From: Bacteroidota bacterium
GTDB taxonomy: Bacteria; Bacteroidota; Bacteroidia; UBA7662; CANHCV01
Length of the DNA stretch: 64,000 nucleotides
Assembly: GCA_947501265.1 (NCBI GenBank)
Contig: CANMVY010000001.1
Span: 62,001 to 126,000, forward strand
Direction: 5' to 3'
This document shows, piece by piece, positions 37,717-45,964 of the stretch (its first letter is position 1; every line of letters begins with the position of its first letter). The notes beneath the pieces were generated by a model. That model saw nothing but the letters and a program-made list of their open reading frames with translations. It did not search any database and had not been told where the DNA came from. The translations under genes and the position numbers were made by a program.

Positions 37717-38967
37717 TTAATCAAATGCTGCGATGGTGTCGCTTTGGTATTCACCGGCCTCCAATTTTGTTTTGATGGCTGTGAATGCCTTTAAGGTTTC
37801 TTCCACATCTGCAAGCGAGTGCGCAGCTGTTGGAATAATTCTAAGCATGATGACTCCTTTAGGAACTACAGGATAAATAACCATGGAGCAGAAAATTCGG
37901 TAATTTTCACGAAGATCCAAAATCAAATTGGTTGCTTCTCCCAAAGAACCGCTGAGGAAAACGGGAGTAACGGGGCTCATGGTTTTGCCCAAATTGAATC
38001 CTCTTTCTTTCAACCCATTTTGAAGTGCATGAACAACGGTCCACAAGTTTTCTCTCAATTCGGGTTGTGTTTTCAAAAGTTCCATGCGCTTTAAGGCTCC
38101 AATCACCAAAGGCATAGGGAGTGCTTTCGCAAAAATTTGAGAACGCATGGTGTAACGCAAAAAGGTAATGATGTCTTGATCGCCTGCAATGAAGGCTCCG
38201 ATGGAAGCCATTGATTTTGCGAAGGTCGAGAAATACAAATCGATCCCGTCTTGGCACCCTTGCTCCTCGCCTGTTCCAGCACCGGTAGCTCCCATGGTGC
38301 CAAATCCGTGCGCATCGTCAACCAACAAACGGAAGTCGAATTCTTTCTTCAATTCAACCACCGATTTCAAGTCGCCTTGAACGCCGCTCATTCCGAAAAC
38401 GCCTTCGGTAATCACGAGGATTGATCCTTTGTGTCCGTTTTCATTCACCAATTTGGTAGCACGTTCCAATTGCTTTCTCAAGCTGGCCATGTCGTTGTGT
38501 AGATAAACAAAACGCTGTCCTTGGTGCAAACGTAAACCATCAACAATGCAAGCATGCGATTCGGCATCGTACACCACAACGTCGTGGCGATCAACCAACG
38601 CATCGATGGCCGACAGAATACCTTGGTATCCGAAGTTCAACAAAATGGAATCTTCCTTGTGTACGTGTTCGGCAAGTACACGCTCCAGCTCTTCGTGATA
38701 ATCGGTATTTCCCGACATCATTCGTGCGCCCATGGGATAGGCCATACCCCAATCGGCCGCAGCTTGCGCATCGGCTTTTCGAACCTCGGGATGGTTAGCC
38801 AAACCCAAATAATTGTTCAAACTCCACGTCAGGTGTTCCTTTCCACGGAAAAACATCCGCGGAGCAATTTCACCTGTTAATTTAGGAAACATGTAATACC
38901 CAGCTGCTTCCTTAGCATGTTGACCAAGGGGGGTTTTCTTTCCTCTCAATTTCTCAAATAAATCCAT
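37717..38967 (-). CDS. Serine palmitoyltransferase-like alpha-oxoamine synthase
   Basis: A 416-aa PLP enzyme of the alpha-oxoamine synthase family (with AONS, KBL and SPT). The start at 38967 (MDLFEKLRGKK) is required because an exact -7 promoter lies between it and the longer frame's ATG at 39021. The PLP-stacking histidine is in AESHACIVDG (about 138), the PLP aspartate and histidine in LLVDDAHGFG (about 218-220), and the PLP lysine in FSTFAKSMASIGAF (Lys251). Its closest look-alikes are the flavobacterial proteins usually called SPT, which make 3-ketosphinganine from serine and acyl-CoA for sphingolipids. A ligase making 2-amino-3-ketobutyrate is the alternative. No other sphingolipid gene is adjacent. 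Confidence 0.82.
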   Translation of the reverse strand: MDLFEKLRGKKTPLGQHAKEAAGYYMFPKLTGEIAPRMFFRGKEHLTWSLNNYLGLANHPEVRKADAQAAADWGMAYPMGARMMSGNTDYHEELERVLAEHVHKEDSILLNFGYQGILSAIDALVDRHDVVVYDAESHACIVDGLRLHQGQRFVYLHNDMASLRKQLERATKLVNENGHKGSILVITEGVFGMSGVQGDLKSVVELKKEFDFRLLVDDAHGFGTMGATGAGTGEEQGCQDGIDLYFSTFAKSMASIGAFIAGDQDIITFLRYTMRSQIFAKALPMPLVIGALKRMELLKTQPELRENLWTVVHALQNGLKERGFNLGKTMSPVTPVFLSGSLGEATNLILDLRENYRIFCSMVIYPVVPKGVIMLRIIPTAAHSLADVEETLKAFTAIKTKLEAGEYQSDTIAAFD

Positions 38968-38984
38968 ATCCACTAGAATTTCCA

Positions 38985-38992
38985 CAAATGTA
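38985..38992 (-). promoter_or_regulatory. -7 promoter element for the SPT-like gene
   Basis: Minus-strand TACATTTG is an exact TAnnTTTG match 17 nt upstream of the ATG at 38967, and it fixes that start. Confidence 0.72.
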
Positions 38993-39068
38993 ACCCTTTT
39001 AGTCGGGCTTTTTTCCCCCATTTCTTCACAAATTAGAAGTTAAACAACCATTTTTTTAAATCACACGT

Positions 39069-39076
39069 TACCTTTG
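39069..39076 (+). promoter_or_regulatory. -7 promoter element for bamD
   Basis: TACCTTTG is an exact TAnnTTTG match only seven bases before the bamD ATG at 39084, predicting a leader of a few bases at most. Confidence 0.7.
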
Positions 39077-39083
39077 TAACCCC

Positions 39084-39887
39084 ATGAGAAATCTCTTTTT
39101 GCTTTTCTGTCTCCCACTTTTGCTCATGTCGTGCGATGGTTACAATAAACTCTTAAAATCAACCAGTTACGAAGAGAAAAAAGCGGCGGCCATTCGGTAT
39201 TACGACGATAAAAAATACGACAAGGCCGACGGTTTGTTGGACCAATTGCTTACCCTATCCAAAGGAACTCCCGACGCGGAAAACATTTATTACTACTACT
39301 GTAGAACCCAAATTGCACTCAAAAATTATTATGCAGCGGCCTACCATTGCAAAAATTTTGCTCAAAATTTCCCGTTGAATCCTTTTGCTGAAGAAATTGA
39401 TTTTCTGCACATTCAAGCGATGTTCTACGATTGCCCAGAATTTGAATTGGATCAAACCAACACCTTTAAAACCTTGGAGTCCATCCAAATTTTTATCAAT
39501 CAACACCCAGAAAGTTCAAAAATTGAAGCTTGCAATAGCATGATGGACGATTTAAGGAATCGCCTTCAAAAAAAGGCGCTGAATTATGCCGAGTTATTTT
39601 ACAAAATGGAAGATTTCCGTGCAGCTGCCATCGCTTACCGGAATTTGTTGAACGATTACCCTGAAGTTGAAAACAAGGAAAATCTGCATTTCCGGGTTGT
39701 AGACTCCTATTACAAACTCGCTCAGAATAGCATTGAATCGAAAAAGCGAGAGCGATTGGAACAAACACTTCAATCTCTTAAAGAATTCAAAGAAGAATAT
39801 CCAAAAACATCCTACCTTTCCGAAACTGAACGTATCTTTGCTTCTTGCAATCAGGCTTTGGAAAAGATGAATGCAGAAAAGAAATAA
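39084..39887 (+). CDS. bamD: Outer membrane assembly lipoprotein BamD
   Basis: A 267-aa lipoprotein of the beta-barrel assembly machinery, working with BamA at the periplasmic face of the outer membrane. The signal peptide MRNLFLLFCLPLLLMSC ends in the lipobox LMSC. The mature part is a series of TPR helices (YYDDKKYDKADGLLDQLL, YYAAAYHCKNFAQNFP, DFRAAAIAYRNLLNDYP). It is first in the conserved order bamD-rpoZ-coaBC-porD, with rpoZ starting 2 nt after its stop. Confidence 0.94.
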   Translation: MRNLFLLFCLPLLLMSCDGYNKLLKSTSYEEKKAAAIRYYDDKKYDKADGLLDQLLTLSKGTPDAENIYYYYCRTQIALKNYYAAAYHCKNFAQNFPLNPFAEEIDFLHIQAMFYDCPEFELDQTNTFKTLESIQIFINQHPESSKIEACNSMMDDLRNRLQKKALNYAELFYKMEDFRAAAIAYRNLLNDYPEVENKENLHFRVVDSYYKLAQNSIESKKRERLEQTLQSLKEFKEEYPKTSYLSETERIFASCNQALEKMNAEKK

Positions 39888-39889
39888 GC

Positions 39890-40195
39890 ATGAAGAACAA
39901 CACCGAAACCCGTAATTTAGCACAATTGGATGCTACCACCGGTAATATTTACCAATCCATCACCATTGTTTCTCAACGCGCCAATCAAATTCAAGCGTTG
40001 GAGAAAGAAGAATTACAGGAAAAGTTGAAAGACTTTACGCAGTATTCCGAAAACATCGAAGAGTTTTTCGAAAATCGCGAGCAAATTGAAATCTCCAAAT
40101 ACTACGAACGTCTTCCAAAACCAGCTTTGCGTGCTTTGGATGAGTTCGAAGAAGATCGTATCGCTTGGAGAATTCGCGAAGAAAACGAAGGTTAA
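39890..40195 (+). CDS. rpoZ: RNA polymerase omega subunit (Bacteroidota type)
   Basis: A 101-aa protein beginning MKNNTETRNLAQLDATTGNIY. It aligns with the divergent omega/RpoZ of Bacteroidota, including ITIVSQRANQI and the acidic C-terminus ALRALDEFEEDRIAWRI. Omega assists folding of the beta-prime subunit. The longer frame starting in bamD is rejected. The position between bamD and coaBC is the standard one for this phylum. Confidence 0.88.
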   Translation: MKNNTETRNLAQLDATTGNIYQSITIVSQRANQIQALEKEELQEKLKDFTQYSENIEEFFENREQIEISKYYERLPKPALRALDEFEEDRIAWRIREENEG

Positions 40196-40202
40196 TACAT
40201 CC

Positions 40203-41390
40203 ATGATCCGAGGAAAACGGATTCTATTGGGCATCTGCGGTAGTATTGCTGCGTACAAAGCCCCCCATTTTGTTCGACTATTGAAAAAAGAAGGGGCCGA
40301 AGTGCAGTGCATACTCACTCCAGATGCCCATCTTTTTGTTACCCCAACCTCTTTAGCCACCGTTTCACAGCTGCCCTGTCTTTCCGAATTTACCCATTCG
40401 GAAGACGGAACGTGGAACAATCACGTCGCCTTGGCCGAATGGGCCGACGTTTTCATCATCGCTCCAGCCTCGGCAAATACCCTCGCAAAAATGGCTACCG
40501 GCCGCTGCGACAACCTCCTCCTCGCGACCTACCTCTCGGCCAAATGTCCGGTTTTTTTCGCTCCAGCCATGGACCTCGACATGTACCGACATCCCACAAC
40601 GCTAACCAACATTCAAACGCTTCAGTCATTTGGGAACACTCTTCTTGAACCCGGAACCGGATTTCTGGCATCGGGATTGGAAGGAAAAGGCCGGATGATG
40701 GAACCGGAAGAAATGGTGGAAGGGTTGAAGAGTCATTTTGAATTAGCCCAATCGCTCAACGGAAAACACTGGTTGGTAACGGCCGGGCCAACCTACGAAA
40801 ACATTGATCCCGTTCGTTTTATCGGAAACTATTCTTCTGGAAAAATGGGATTTGCCATCGCAGAAGCGCTGGCCCATTCAGGGGCAACGGTTACCCTGGT
40901 ATCCGGACCAACGTCCTTGCAAATCCATCACCCCAACATTCAGATTCTTCGTGTTACTTCTGCCCTTCAAATGTTGGAGGCCTGTTTATCGGTTTTCCCT
41001 CATGTTCACGGTGTGGTTAAAGCCGCAGCTGTTGCCGATTACCGTCCAGAAACCATGGCAACCGAGAAAATTAAAAAATCGTCCGAAGAACTCACGATTC
41101 AATTGGTAAAAAATCCAGATATCCTCGCAATTTTAGGGCAGCAAAAAACGCATCAAAAAATCATTGGCTTTGCTTTAGAAACCAACAACGAATTGGAACA
41201 TGCAAAACAAAAGCGCCTGAAGAAAAATGCCGATGCCATCGTTTTAAATTCCCTCAATGATGAAGGCGCTGGATTCCAAACCGACACCAATCGCGTGCAT
41301 TGGGTAACTGAAAACGGTTGCGAATCGTGGCCGCTTCTCCCCAAAGAAGAAGTTGCAAAATTAATCGTTCAAAAAATCGTTTCATTGTAA
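40203..41390 (+). CDS. coaBC: Bifunctional phosphopantothenoylcysteine decarboxylase/synthetase
   Basis: A 395-aa enzyme for two steps of coenzyme A synthesis. Residues about 1-180 form the flavin-dependent CoaC decarboxylase (ILLGICGSIAAYKAP, PASANTLAKMATGRCDNLL, FAPAMDLDMYRHP). Residues about 185-395 form the CoaB synthetase (LVTAGPTYENIDPVRFIGN, SSGKMG, KAAAVADYRP). The start at 40203 (MIRGKRILLG) is 7 nt after rpoZ; the longer frame inside rpoZ is rejected. Confidence 0.95.
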   Translation: MIRGKRILLGICGSIAAYKAPHFVRLLKKEGAEVQCILTPDAHLFVTPTSLATVSQLPCLSEFTHSEDGTWNNHVALAEWADVFIIAPASANTLAKMATGRCDNLLLATYLSAKCPVFFAPAMDLDMYRHPTTLTNIQTLQSFGNTLLEPGTGFLASGLEGKGRMMEPEEMVEGLKSHFELAQSLNGKHWLVTAGPTYENIDPVRFIGNYSSGKMGFAIAEALAHSGATVTLVSGPTSLQIHHPNIQILRVTSALQMLEACLSVFPHVHGVVKAAAVADYRPETMATEKIKKSSEELTIQLVKNPDILAILGQQKTHQKIIGFALETNNELEHAKQKRLKKNADAIVLNSLNDEGAGFQTDTNRVHWVTENGCESWPLLPKEEVAKLIVQKIVSL

Positions 41391-41399
41391 CTTAGCTCC

Positions 41400-42293
41400 A
41401 TGATGCGTTTCCTACTGCTGCTTTTTATTTCCCTCTTTTTCTTTCAATCGAAAGCACAAGAGTTGAACGCCAAAGTGATGGTGAACTCCACCCAGGTGAA
41501 TAACAACGACCGCCAATTGTATAAAACCTTTGAAACGGCTGTTTCCGATTTTTTAAACACCCGAAAGTGGAGCAACGATCAATTCATGAATCAGGAGAAA
41601 ATCAATTGCCAATTCAACATCATGATTGAAGAGCGATTGTCGCCCACCCAATTCAAGGCCAGCATTCAAATCCAAGCTTCGCGACCGGTCTACAATTCCG
41701 GCATGAATTCAGCATTGTTCCTGCATTCCGACAAAGAGTTTACCTTTGAATACGTTGAATTTCAGCCTTTGGACTTCAACGACCAAGCTTTTACTTCCAA
41801 CTTAACATCGTTATTGGGTTTTTATGTTTACGTTATTTTGGGAATGGATTACGATTCCTTCTCGAAATTGGGCGGAACCAAACACTTCGAAAAAGCGCTC
41901 CAAATCGTTAATTCCGCCCAAAATGCACGAGATGCAGGTTGGAAATCAAACGAAAAAAACATGAATAACCGGTATTGGATCATCAATCAAATCATGAATG
42001 CACAATTGGCATCCATTCGAAATGCAACCTACCAATACCATCGCGATGGACTCGATAACATGTACAAACAGCCCGATCAGGCTCGAAAATCCATCATTGC
42101 TTCCCTTACTGAAATTCAAAAAGCCCACCGAATTCGTCCAGCAAACGTGTTCCAACAAATTTGGATGAATACCAAATCGGAAGAAATCATGAAAGCTTTC
42201 ATGGGCGCAACCCCCGAGGATAAAACGGTTATTCTTCCCATCCTCACGGAAATTGACCCGAACAACATCAATCAATACAACCGCATCAAATAA
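41400..42293 (+). CDS. porD: Type IX secretion system protein PorD (DUF4835)
   Basis: A 297-aa secreted protein with the signal peptide MMRFLLLLFISLFFFQSKAQ. The mature part matches DUF4835/PorD: LNAKVMVNSTQVNN, YKTFETAVSDFLNTRKW, LGFYVYVILGMDYDSFS and the C-terminal DPNNINQYNRI. PorD is needed for T9SS function in related organisms, though its exact role is uncertain. It fits the presence of a T9SS cargo protein in the same window. It starts 9 nt after coaBC and abuts queG, whose ATG follows its stop directly. Confidence 0.92.
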   Translation: MMRFLLLLFISLFFFQSKAQELNAKVMVNSTQVNNNDRQLYKTFETAVSDFLNTRKWSNDQFMNQEKINCQFNIMIEERLSPTQFKASIQIQASRPVYNSGMNSALFLHSDKEFTFEYVEFQPLDFNDQAFTSNLTSLLGFYVYVILGMDYDSFSKLGGTKHFEKALQIVNSAQNARDAGWKSNEKNMNNRYWIINQIMNAQLASIRNATYQYHRDGLDNMYKQPDQARKSIIASLTEIQKAHRIRPANVFQQIWMNTKSEEIMKAFMGATPEDKTVILPILTEIDPNNINQYNRIK

Positions 42294-43208
42294 ATGATCG
42301 GTGCTGGACCGTTAAAAAATGCGGCACAAAAGGTGGGTTTCCTCCAATGCGGAGTGAGCAAAGCCACCTTTCTGGAAGAAGAAGCTCCACGGCTCGAACG
42401 GTGGCTTCAACAAGGAAACCAAGGAGAAATGCACTACTTGGAAAACCATTTCGACAAACGCCTCGATCCTCGATTACTGGTTCCCGGTGCCCAAAGCGTT
42501 ATTTCCCTGTCCTTCAATTACTTCCCTCCTACCGAAAAATGGTCAAACGGAGCATTCAAAATTGCCCGCTACGCTTACGGAGAAGATTATCACCACGTTC
42601 TTAAAGACAAACTCACCCAATTGGTGAAAGAATTAGAGCCCATTTATGGAACCTTTGAAGGTCGAATATTTGTGGACTCTGCTCCGGTGATGGAACGTCA
42701 ATGGGCCCAAAAATCGGGGTTGGGGTGGCAAGGAAAAAACACGCTCTTGCTTTCCAAACACGTGGGATCCTATTTTTTCCTTGCTGAAATCATTGGAAAT
42801 TGGGCCATTGAGCCCGATGGTCCAACCACCGATCATTGCGGTACATGTACCCGTTGTATCGATGCATGTCCAACCCAAGCGCTTTCGCCCTACCACCTCG
42901 ATGCATCGAAATGCATCAGCTATTTAACCATTGAATTGAAAGATCGCATCCCCTCTGAATTCGATGATAAATCGGAAGGATGGGTTTTCGGATGCGACAT
43001 CTGCCAAGAGGTTTGCCCATGGAACCGTTTTTCAAAACCTCATTCTGAACCGCTTTTTTCACCCAAAGAATCGTGGGAAGATGTTCATTGGGAAGAAATA
43101 ACGGAAGATATTTTTCAAAATTTGATGAAAAAATCTCCCATAAAAAGAACGAAATTTGAGGGATTCAAACGAAACGTGTTATGGGCTTCCAAAAAATCTA
43201 CATCTTAG
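42294..43208 (+). CDS. queG: Epoxyqueuosine reductase
   Basis: A 304-aa cobalamin- and Fe-S-dependent enzyme that reduces epoxyqueuosine to queuosine in the tRNA wobble position. The N-terminal domain shows SVISLSFNYFPP and VDSAPVMERQWAQKSGLGWQG, which includes the catalytic aspartate. Two 4Fe-4S motifs follow: CGTCTRCIDACPTQAL (about residues 182-197) and GCDICQEVCPWN (about 233-244). It is slightly short of E. coli QueG, which has a C-terminal HEAT region. The last 28 nt overlap the start of the cytochrome gene. Confidence 0.93.
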   Translation: MIGAGPLKNAAQKVGFLQCGVSKATFLEEEAPRLERWLQQGNQGEMHYLENHFDKRLDPRLLVPGAQSVISLSFNYFPPTEKWSNGAFKIARYAYGEDYHHVLKDKLTQLVKELEPIYGTFEGRIFVDSAPVMERQWAQKSGLGWQGKNTLLLSKHVGSYFFLAEIIGNWAIEPDGPTTDHCGTCTRCIDACPTQALSPYHLDASKCISYLTIELKDRIPSEFDDKSEGWVFGCDICQEVCPWNRFSKPHSEPLFSPKESWEDVHWEEITEDIFQNLMKKSPIKRTKFEGFKRNVLWASKKSTS

Positions 43209-43510
43209 CTCTCCTTGGAGTACTTTCTGCTTGCGGCGGCAACGATTCTTCCACTTCCCAACAACCTAAAGCCGCACGAACGGGTAAGGAAATTTACACC
43301 AGCATTTGCGTTGCTTGCCACGGAGTCGATGGAAAAGCAGGAACGAACGGAGCAGCCGATTTAAGCAAATCCAACCTCAATGCCGCGGGCATGGCCTACA
43401 TCATTGAAAACGGATCACTTTCAGGTAAAATGGCGTCGTACAAAGGCATTCTCAATCCCGAAGAAATCAAATCGGTTGCGGCCTATGCCGCAACGCTCAA
43501 ACATCCTTAA
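43181..43510 (+). CDS. Small class I cytochrome c lipoprotein
   Basis: A 109-aa secreted protein. The signal MGFQKIYILALLGVLSAC ends in the lipobox LSAC, so it should be lipid-anchored. One heme motif, CVACHG, lies at about residues 44-48, and a possible axial methionine is in GKMASYKG. The mature domain of about 75 residues is the size of a single-heme electron carrier. It overlaps queG by 28 nt in another frame, which is a long overlap; translation is probably coupled. The electron partners are unknown. Confidence 0.88.
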   Translation: MGFQKIYILALLGVLSACGGNDSSTSQQPKAARTGKEIYTSICVACHGVDGKAGTNGAADLSKSNLNAAGMAYIIENGSLSGKMASYKGILNPEEIKSVAAYAATLKHP

Positions 43511-43513
43511 TCT

Positions 43514-44167
43514 TTATTTCAACAGCGATTCGAACGTTTTTCGGAACTTCATCAATTTAGGATTGATCACCAAACTGCAATAAGGCTGATTGGAATTTTG
43601 GCTAAAGTAATCTTGGTGGTAATCTTCAGCCTTATAAAAGACTTCAAAGGGCTCTAAGGTCGTTACAATTCGATCGGAATAAACACCTGAAGTGGCTACC
43701 TCGGCAATGGTTTCCTGCGCAATGCGCTTCTCTTCTTCGTTGCGGTAAAAAACCACCGAACGGTATTGGGTTCCAATGTCGTTTCCTTGCCGATTCAAGG
43801 TGGTAGGATCGTGGGTAAGGAAGAAAACCTGCATCAATTGAGCAAACGTAATCATGGTTGGATCGTAACTCACTTGGATCACTTCCGCATGTCCGGTTGT
43901 ACCGGCACACACTTCTTTGTACGAAGGATTTTTTACGTTACCCCCTGAGTAACCAGAAACGGCAGACGTTACGCCTTTAAGTTCGGCAAACATGGCTTCG
44001 GTACACCAAAAGCAGCCACCACCAAAGGTAGCCGTATCTAATTTCGCTGGGGTTGTGGTGGTATTCATCGGTTGTTTTTTAGACTGAACTTTTTTTGATG
44101 GGGTTTGGTTTTGGCATCCCGCAAAAAATGGGAATAAAAAAACCAGAAGAGTAAAGAGACGATTCAT
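43514..44167 (-). CDS. msrA: Peptide methionine-S-sulfoxide reductase MsrA (lipoprotein form)
   Basis: Repairs oxidised methionine (S-epimer) in proteins. The 217-aa product from the ATG at 44167 (MNRLFTLLVFLFPFFAGC) carries a lipobox, so the enzyme is exported and membrane-anchored, unlike cytoplasmic MsrA. The catalytic motif GGCFWCTEAMF follows a Thr/Lys-rich linker at about residue 50. GYSGG, GTTGHAEVIQVSYDP and the C-terminal EDYHQDYF are family blocks. It starts 1 nt after the fbp stop, so the two share a transcript. Confidence 0.92.
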   Translation of the reverse strand: MNRLFTLLVFLFPFFAGCQNQTPSKKVQSKKQPMNTTTTPAKLDTATFGGGCFWCTEAMFAELKGVTSAVSGYSGGNVKNPSYKEVCAGTTGHAEVIQVSYDPTMITFAQLMQVFFLTHDPTTLNRQGNDIGTQYRSVVFYRNEEEKRIAQETIAEVATSGVYSDRIVTTLEPFEVFYKAEDYHQDYFSQNSNQPYCSLVINPKLMKFRKTFESLLK

Positions 44168-44168
44168 T

Positions 44169-45182
44169 TTATTGTTCAGATTCTGAGATAAATTGTTCAA
44201 TTTTTTCAACCATCAAGGTAGATCCAATGATGATGGGCGTACGTTGGTGAAGATCGGCAGGAACGATTTCCATGATGCGGTTCTTCCCGGTAGAAGCCTT
44301 CCCGCCGGCTTGCTCGATGATGAAGGCAAACGGATTGCATTCGTACAACAAACGCAGCTTTCCGTTGGGCGTTTTTTCTGTTTCGGGATACATGAACACA
44401 CCTCCACGCAGTAAATTACGGTGCAAATCGGCCACCATGGAACCGATGTAGCGGGAACTGAATGGGCGGTTGGTTTCAGGATCACTCTCTTGGCAATACT
44501 TGATGTACTTTTTAACTCCTTCAGGAAACTTGATGTAATTCCCTTCGTTGATGGAATAAATGGCTCCATCTTGAGGCATTTTCATGTCGGGATGCGACAA
44601 ACAAAATGCACCGATGGCGGGATCTAACGTAAATCCGTTCACCCCTTTTCCGGTGGTGTATACCAGCATGGTGCTGGAACCGTAAATCACATATCCGGCC
44701 GCAACTTGCTCGGTACCTTTCTGGAGACAATCCTCCAATCGGCCGGGGCCACTTAATGAAACCCGACGATAGATGCTGAAAATGGTCCCAATTGAAGCAT
44801 TCACATCGATGTTTCCGGATCCATCCAAAGGGTCGATACAAACTACGTATTTGGCATTTTTACTTTGCTCGTTGATCACTGGAATGCATTCATCGTTTTC
44901 TTCCGAAGCAATCACACAAACATCTCCGCAAGCCGATAAGGCAGAAATAAATTGTTCATTGGCATAAACATCCAATTTCTGTTGCTGCTCGCCTTGAATG
45001 TTTTCGGTTCCTACCGCACCCAAAAGTCCAGCTAACCCGGCTTTGCGCACTTCCCAATTCACCACTCGAGCTGCTACACCGATGTTGCGCAACAAACTTG
45101 AAAGTTCTCCTTTTGCGTAAGGAAAATCCTTTTCTTTCTCAATAATGAATTGGTCGAGGGTAATTAATTTTTGTAGTGCCAT
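44169..45182 (-). CDS. fbp: Class 1 fructose-1,6-bisphosphatase
   Basis: Gluconeogenic phosphatase, 337 aa, the normal class 1 length. Metal-binding motifs are intact: [10 protein letters not shown] and [14 protein letters not shown] (about residues 112-125). The C-terminal part has [20 protein letters not shown]. The start at 45182 ([12 protein letters not shown]) lies 17 nt after an exact -7 element, so the longer frame to 45218 is excluded. Confidence 0.95.
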   Translation of the reverse strand: MALQKLITLDQFIIEKEKDFPYAKGELSSLLRNIGVAARVVNWEVRKAGLAGLLGAVGTENIQGEQQQKLDVYANEQFISALSACGDVCVIASEENDECIPVINEQSKNAKYVVCIDPLDGSGNIDVNASIGTIFSIYRRVSLSGPGRLEDCLQKGTEQVAAGYVIYGSSTMLVYTTGKGVNGFTLDPAIGAFCLSHPDMKMPQDGAIYSINEGNYIKFPEGVKKYIKYCQESDPETNRPFSSRYIGSMVADLHRNLLRGGVFMYPETEKTPNGKLRLLYECNPFAFIIEQAGGKASTGKNRIMEIVPADLHQRTPIIIGSTLMVEKIEQFISESEQ

Positions 45183-45199
45183 GAAATTCCTTTTTTTTG

Positions 45200-45207
45200 C
45201 AAAGTTA
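45200..45207 (-). promoter_or_regulatory. -7 promoter element for fbp-msrA
   Basis: Minus-strand TAACTTTG is an exact TAnnTTTG match in the 38-bp gap between fbp and the divergent aminotransferase gene. Confidence 0.72.
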
Positions 45208-45220
45208 AACGATTTCACGG

Positions 45221-45964
45221 ATGTACCTTCTTCATAATGGCCAAAGAAAAAAAATGGATGACGTTCACATTCATCTCAACAATCGATCTTTTTTGTACGG
45301 CGACGGCTTTTTTGACACATTAAGGGTAGATGACGGACGCATTCCATGGCTTGATCTGCACTTTGAACGATGGACCAAAAGTTGTGAAGCCATGGGAATC
45401 GAATCTCCATTCCAAGAAACCGAATGGGAAACTTGGATTCAGAGTATCCTAACAACCGAATCGGCTCGGGTTAGAACCCACCTTTGGACGGGAGAAGGGG
45501 TGCAATATGGAAATCGTGGAAAAGTGGAAACCCTTGTTCAGGTATTTCCATGGGAAAGGCAAATGGAGATCCACTGGAGTGGTGGACTGGTCCTGGATGA
45601 GCGCCTTCCGAAAGGGAAATACCAGTGGATGAAATTGAATTCCTCGTTTTTCTACGCTCAGGTTGAAAAAAAGGTTTTTGATCGGGGTTGGAACGAGGCC
45701 TTACTGATGAATCAAGATGAAGAATTGGTTGAAGGATGCCATTCGGCTTTGTTTTGGAAACGCCAAGGGCAATGGTTCACGCATCCGAATGGAGCCGATG
45801 GAGTATGGAGCACCGCCAAAGCTGCGGCCCTTCGTTGGGGAACTCCGGAAGGAGAAGCGGTCACCGAAGGCCGCCTTCATTTATCCGAAATCAATTCGGT
45901 AAGCCATTGGGCGATGGGCAATTCCTTGAATCCGTGGACTTCGTTTTCGTTATTGAAGGTGTGA
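45221..45964 (+). CDS. Class IV aminotransferase (aminodeoxychorismate lyase-like)
   Basis: A 247-aa fold-type IV PLP enzyme. The N-terminal [17 protein letters not shown] and the arginine-containing [13 protein letters not shown] are family landmarks. The PLP lysine is most likely in [14 protein letters not shown] (about residue 146), and the cofactor-binding region [14 protein letters not shown] follows. PabC (4-amino-4-deoxychorismate lyase for folate) and D-amino-acid or branched-chain aminotransferases are all possible. Length and sequence favour PabC-like enzymes. Its 3' end overlaps the convergent glycosyltransferase by 15 nt. Confidence 0.78.
   Translation: MYLLHNGQRKKMDDVHIHLNNRSFLYGDGFFDTLRVDDGRIPWLDLHFERWTKSCEAMGIESPFQETEWETWIQSILTTESARVRTHLWTGEGVQYGNRGKVETLVQVFPWERQMEIHWSGGLVLDERLPKGKYQWMKLNSSFFYAQVEKKVFDRGWNEALLMNQDEELVEGCHSALFWKRQGQWFTHPNGADGVWSTAKAAALRWGTPEGEAVTEGRLHLSEINSVSHWAMGNSLNPWTSFSLLKV

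Noticed and set aside
38967-39021. N-terminal extension of the SPT-like enzyme to the ATG at 39021
   Set aside because: An exact -7 promoter lies at 38985-38992 inside the extension, and family members begin at the internal Met.
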